Both the position numbers and the translations under genes were made by a program. From Natrialba sp. SSL1 (GTDB lineage: Archaea; Halobacteriota; Halobacteria; Halobacteriales; Natrialbaceae), in NCBI RefSeq assembly GCF_001861355.1, contig NZ_MASN01000035.1, positions 248,001 to 312,000 on the forward strand: a stretch of DNA of 64,000 nt. Direction: 5' to 3'. Position 1 is the stretch's first letter, and each line of letters opens with the position of its first letter. Below, piece by piece: positions 62,701-64,000 of this stretch. The notes beneath the pieces are model-generated. The model ran no database searches. It was not told the origin of the DNA and saw nothing but the letters and a program-made list of their open reading frames with translations.

Positions 62701-64000
62701 GTTCGAGATGATCTGTTCGTACTCGGAGTGATAGACGAAGACCGGCGAGTTGTAGCCGTCGACGGAAATGTCCTCGACGTTGATGTCGTGTTTGATCCCG
62801 TCGATCCGCTCGTAGCCGATAAAGTTGCGCTTGAGGAAGTAGAGGAGCTTCTCGACCTGATACTCGTTCAGCGTGTCGGGATCCTCCGCGAGGATGATCG
62901 GCTCCGGGCGTACCTCGATTCCCTCGAGTTGGGCCGGTCCGTCGTCCTCGTCGGCTTCGTCCTCGTCGTCCAGCAGCGTCTGAATCGTTTCGATGATTCC
63001 CGCTTTGTTGCTCCCCGAGGTTTTCTCGAAGAGGTCATACCGCTTTAACAGCTGGCGCGTCTCGTCCTCGATAACGATCCGTCGGCCGTCCTCGTCCGCT
63101 TTCTCCTTGACGCCGTCGTCCGAGTACTTGATCGCCTTCCTGAGTTTGCCCGAGAGAAAGTCCTGCAACTCGAGTTCGATCTCGTTCAGGTGCGGTTCGA
63201 CCATGTAGTACTTCTTCTCGTTTTCCTTCTCGGAGTGGAAGATGACGACGAAGGCGTAGGGTTTGTTCACCCAGTAGCGCTCGATTTCGCGGAAATGGGT
63301 CTTCTTCTCCATCGGGACCGTCTTCTCGAGGTCGTAGCGGTTGCTGACGGTCGTGTTCCCGTCTGCGGTGGAGAAGAACTCGTCCTCGTCGATGTCGTCC
63401 TGAATGTTGACCGTCCGCTCCTCGACGACGTCGTCGAGTTCCATCGCGATGTCGTCGGCGATCGAGAGGCGGTCCTCGAGTGTGTCCGGATCGAAGCCGA
63501 GGGCCTCCTCCTCATCGTGGCGAACGATCTCGCCGTCGCTATCGCGCGGACGAGTGCCGTCGTCTTCGTAGTAATACTCCCACTTGTAGTGCTCCCAGGT
63601 CCAGACGTCCTTGACGACCGGCGTCGTCTCCGGGTCGACGTACTCGAGGAACGGCTCCTCGAGTGCGTCGTAGTTCGACCCGGCCATCGGAATGACTCGG
63701 TCCCGGAGGTCGTCCGGCGTGTAGCCGAGATACGGTTCGGGGTCGAACGAGACGTCCACGAAGTCCGTATCCGTCGGCACCGCCGGTTCAGGTTCCTCGT
63801 CGGTGTCGAGTCCGAGCTGGTCCGTGGTCTCGTCGTCGCGTTCGAGGCCCGAATACACCGTTTCGACCTCGTCCCTGTACCCATACTCCTCCATAAAATC
63901 CGCCCACGTATACTCGCCGACACGGACGCCGGATCCCGAACCGGCGTCCGACTCGTGGGAGCCTGCATCCCCCGACCCAGATGCCGACGCCTCACCCGTC
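59770..64000 (-). CDS. pilB: Type IV pilus assembly ATPase (PilB), 5' end outside the window
   Basis: About 1409 residues are visible. The frame remains open from the first internal Met (63894) to the window edge and reads VGEYTWADFMEEYGYRDEV there, so the true start lies beyond 64000. The ATPase core has Walker A AGGTASGKTTSLN (near 62380-62410) and the segment YIVMGEIRGEEGRTLFQVMS (near 62150-62195). A C-terminal tail of about 570 Asp/Glu/Ser/Gly-rich residues (59773-61450) is attached, which is extraordinary for this family. It powers pilus assembly together with PilC. It is the first gene of the minus-strand operon visible here. Confidence 0.92.
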   Translation of the reverse strand, partial: TGEASASGSGDAGSHESDAGSGSGVRVGEYTWADFMEEYGYRDEVETVYSGLERDDETTDQLGLDTDEEPEPAVPTDTDFVDVSFDPEPYLGYTPDDLRDRVIPMAGSNYDALEEPFLEYVDPETTPVVKDVWTWEHYKWEYYYEDDGTRPRDSDGEIVRHDEEEALGFDPDTLEDRLSIADDIAMELDDVVEERTVNIQDDIDEDEFFSTADGNTTVSNRYDLEKTVPMEKKTHFREIERYWVNKPYAFVVIFHSEKENEKKYYMVEPHLNEIELELQDFLSGKLRKAIKYSDDGVKEKADEDGRRIVIEDETRQLLKRYDLFEKTSGSNKAGIIETIQTLLDDEDEADEDDGPAQLEGIEVRPEPIILAEDPDTLNEYQVEKLLYFLKRNFIGYERIDGIKHDINVEDISVDGYNSPVFVYHSEYEQIISNIYHGEDELDDFVVKLAQRSGKGISKRLPQVDATLPDGSRAQLTLGQEVSDHGTNYTIRQFKDVPFTPIDLINWNTFSLDEMAFLWLAIENHKSLIFAGGTASGKTTSLNAVSLFIPSSAKIVSIEDTREVELPQRNWIASVTRPSFADDEQGDVDEFDLLEAALRQRPDYIVMGEIRGEEGRTLFQVMSTGHTTYTTFHADSVDEVLKRFTTDPINVSKTMFTALDLVSIQTQTRVQGRKVRRNKSLTEINHYEAEHDEINVQDVYQWQAETDEFLKMGDSNTLEEIQFDRGWSTEKLENELFKREVILAYLIKNGLNTYAEVAATVQAFINDPDTILTLIANGQLEDSLEDLREMESVLIDVDQEKEELVPRPDATSETYNLSMDLLERAEESLFEEYRGKVPSGLASALGETESEEPIEVENGDDEFDFAGDIDDGLADEWTFGDGTAEFATTAGTATAGADDDEPDWFDDSDDSGFGIEATAAETGASSGSDPAAGSASGPAADATATTDTEPLSAEASAEGPTGGTTDVPDTADDFGSGEPPAWNVDESAGDDSIFDDSAADASQQSTAADHQSSASGAPAGAGAGAGAGTGTKGESNDDVTVFPSDNPDDSDFGGLFDDMGETLDELESTAATSSEANGDEERVSTADGDAMFSGDELEDVFDPDPEPVADDGEGDVPESSEPSEPSESSESPAEPEETDVKPIDDGTETTTETAESTPAPAPETTDEAETTEAPDASPEDEGSADGNTDPADTSQSSDDGPSVPDSAVPSIELGSGTPVDERGPGTGAGPGAGPGTGPADETTADDANVGDDGVTDEGEGEGEDENEDENEDENEDEDEGDQAEENVMSFDEADIAVDDGDAGAADGNTTGEESNSIFGDQSDPVFAGDDPDTGAHAAQDDPDGGSLFDDAESGPKSSIFADDGDGDGEDVSDEPDDGASSERTAGSDTDTESTDDTTTSTDTTPTETDE
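60172..60216. repeat. 12-bp in-frame tandem repeat inside pilB
   Basis: Three near-perfect copies of TTCGTCTTCATT on the plus strand encode alternating NEDE units in the acidic tail of PilB. Because 12 is a multiple of three, copy-number change would alter tail length without a frameshift. Confidence 0.8.

Noticed and set aside
54425-64000. Archaellum (arl/fla) motor operon next to the che genes
   Set aside because: No archaellin, arlF, arlG or arlH genes are seen. The ATPase and platform proteins are longer than ArlI/ArlJ and are followed by five minor-pilin-like genes, the layout of a haloarchaeal type IV pilus locus.

Overview
The window is a chromosome segment of a haloarchaeon (class Halobacteria). 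The evidence is high GC, very acidic proteins, short or absent 5' leaders with archaeal TATA boxes, Tat-type lipoproteins, and archaeal genes such as TFE, Rnp4, tRNA Cm56 methylase, SRP RNA and the UbiA lipid prenyltransferase. The family Natrialbaceae is my guess from overall style (including a very frequent ACTCGAGT palindrome); it is not proven.

Layout. 0-10.7 kb: a frameshifted IS1341-type TnpB at the left edge, then housekeeping genes: rnp4, a YhbY/CRM protein, an EamA transporter, a Bat-type HTH regulator, the SRP (7S) RNA, a TTGYG-filter potassium channel with RCK domains, a DUF5798-like protein, cysteine synthase, a CoA-binding protein and a UbiA prenyltransferase. 10.8-15.4 kb: tRNA-Arg(TCG) with a duplicated 3' end, followed by an accessory region. 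It holds an AT-rich membrane protein gene, a strongly structured non-coding segment, a zinc-ribbon protein, and an orphan SRA-like/HNH candidate type IV restriction enzyme. 15.4-20.1 kb: a glycolipid-binding-domain protein, an NCS2 permease, small genes and cbiA.

20.2-24.0 kb: four consecutive genes for extremely acidic, low-complexity proteins. One carries a tandem 11-residue basic amphipathic repeat and two share a glycine-zipper domain. I do not recognise this as a known system, and it is the best candidate here for something undescribed. 24-34 kb: an acetate-type module with universal stress protein, acetyl-CoA synthetase, Bat regulator, second acetyl-CoA synthetase, DUF4212 plus sodium:solute symporter, and a second universal stress protein. 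34-41 kb: lipoproteins, a cupin, trm56, an alpha/beta hydrolase, an amphi-Trp protein, and tfe-DUF2110-DUF5803.

41.3-52.8 kb: chemotaxis. A CheW-like gene and cheW are divergently transcribed; then come cheY-cheB-cheA-(55-aa ORF)-cheC-cheC-cheD-cheR, with every junction a 4-nt start/stop overlap. CheA is huge (1474 aa) because of an acidic linker of about 740 residues. 53-54.4 kb: an orphan protein with an HsdR-N-like domain. 54.4-64 kb (minus strand): a type IV pilus-like operon with ATPase (5' end outside the window), membrane platform and five small pilin-like proteins. This is a pilus-like system and not the archaellum motor. Acidic low-complexity inserts recur in many otherwise conserved proteins of the window.
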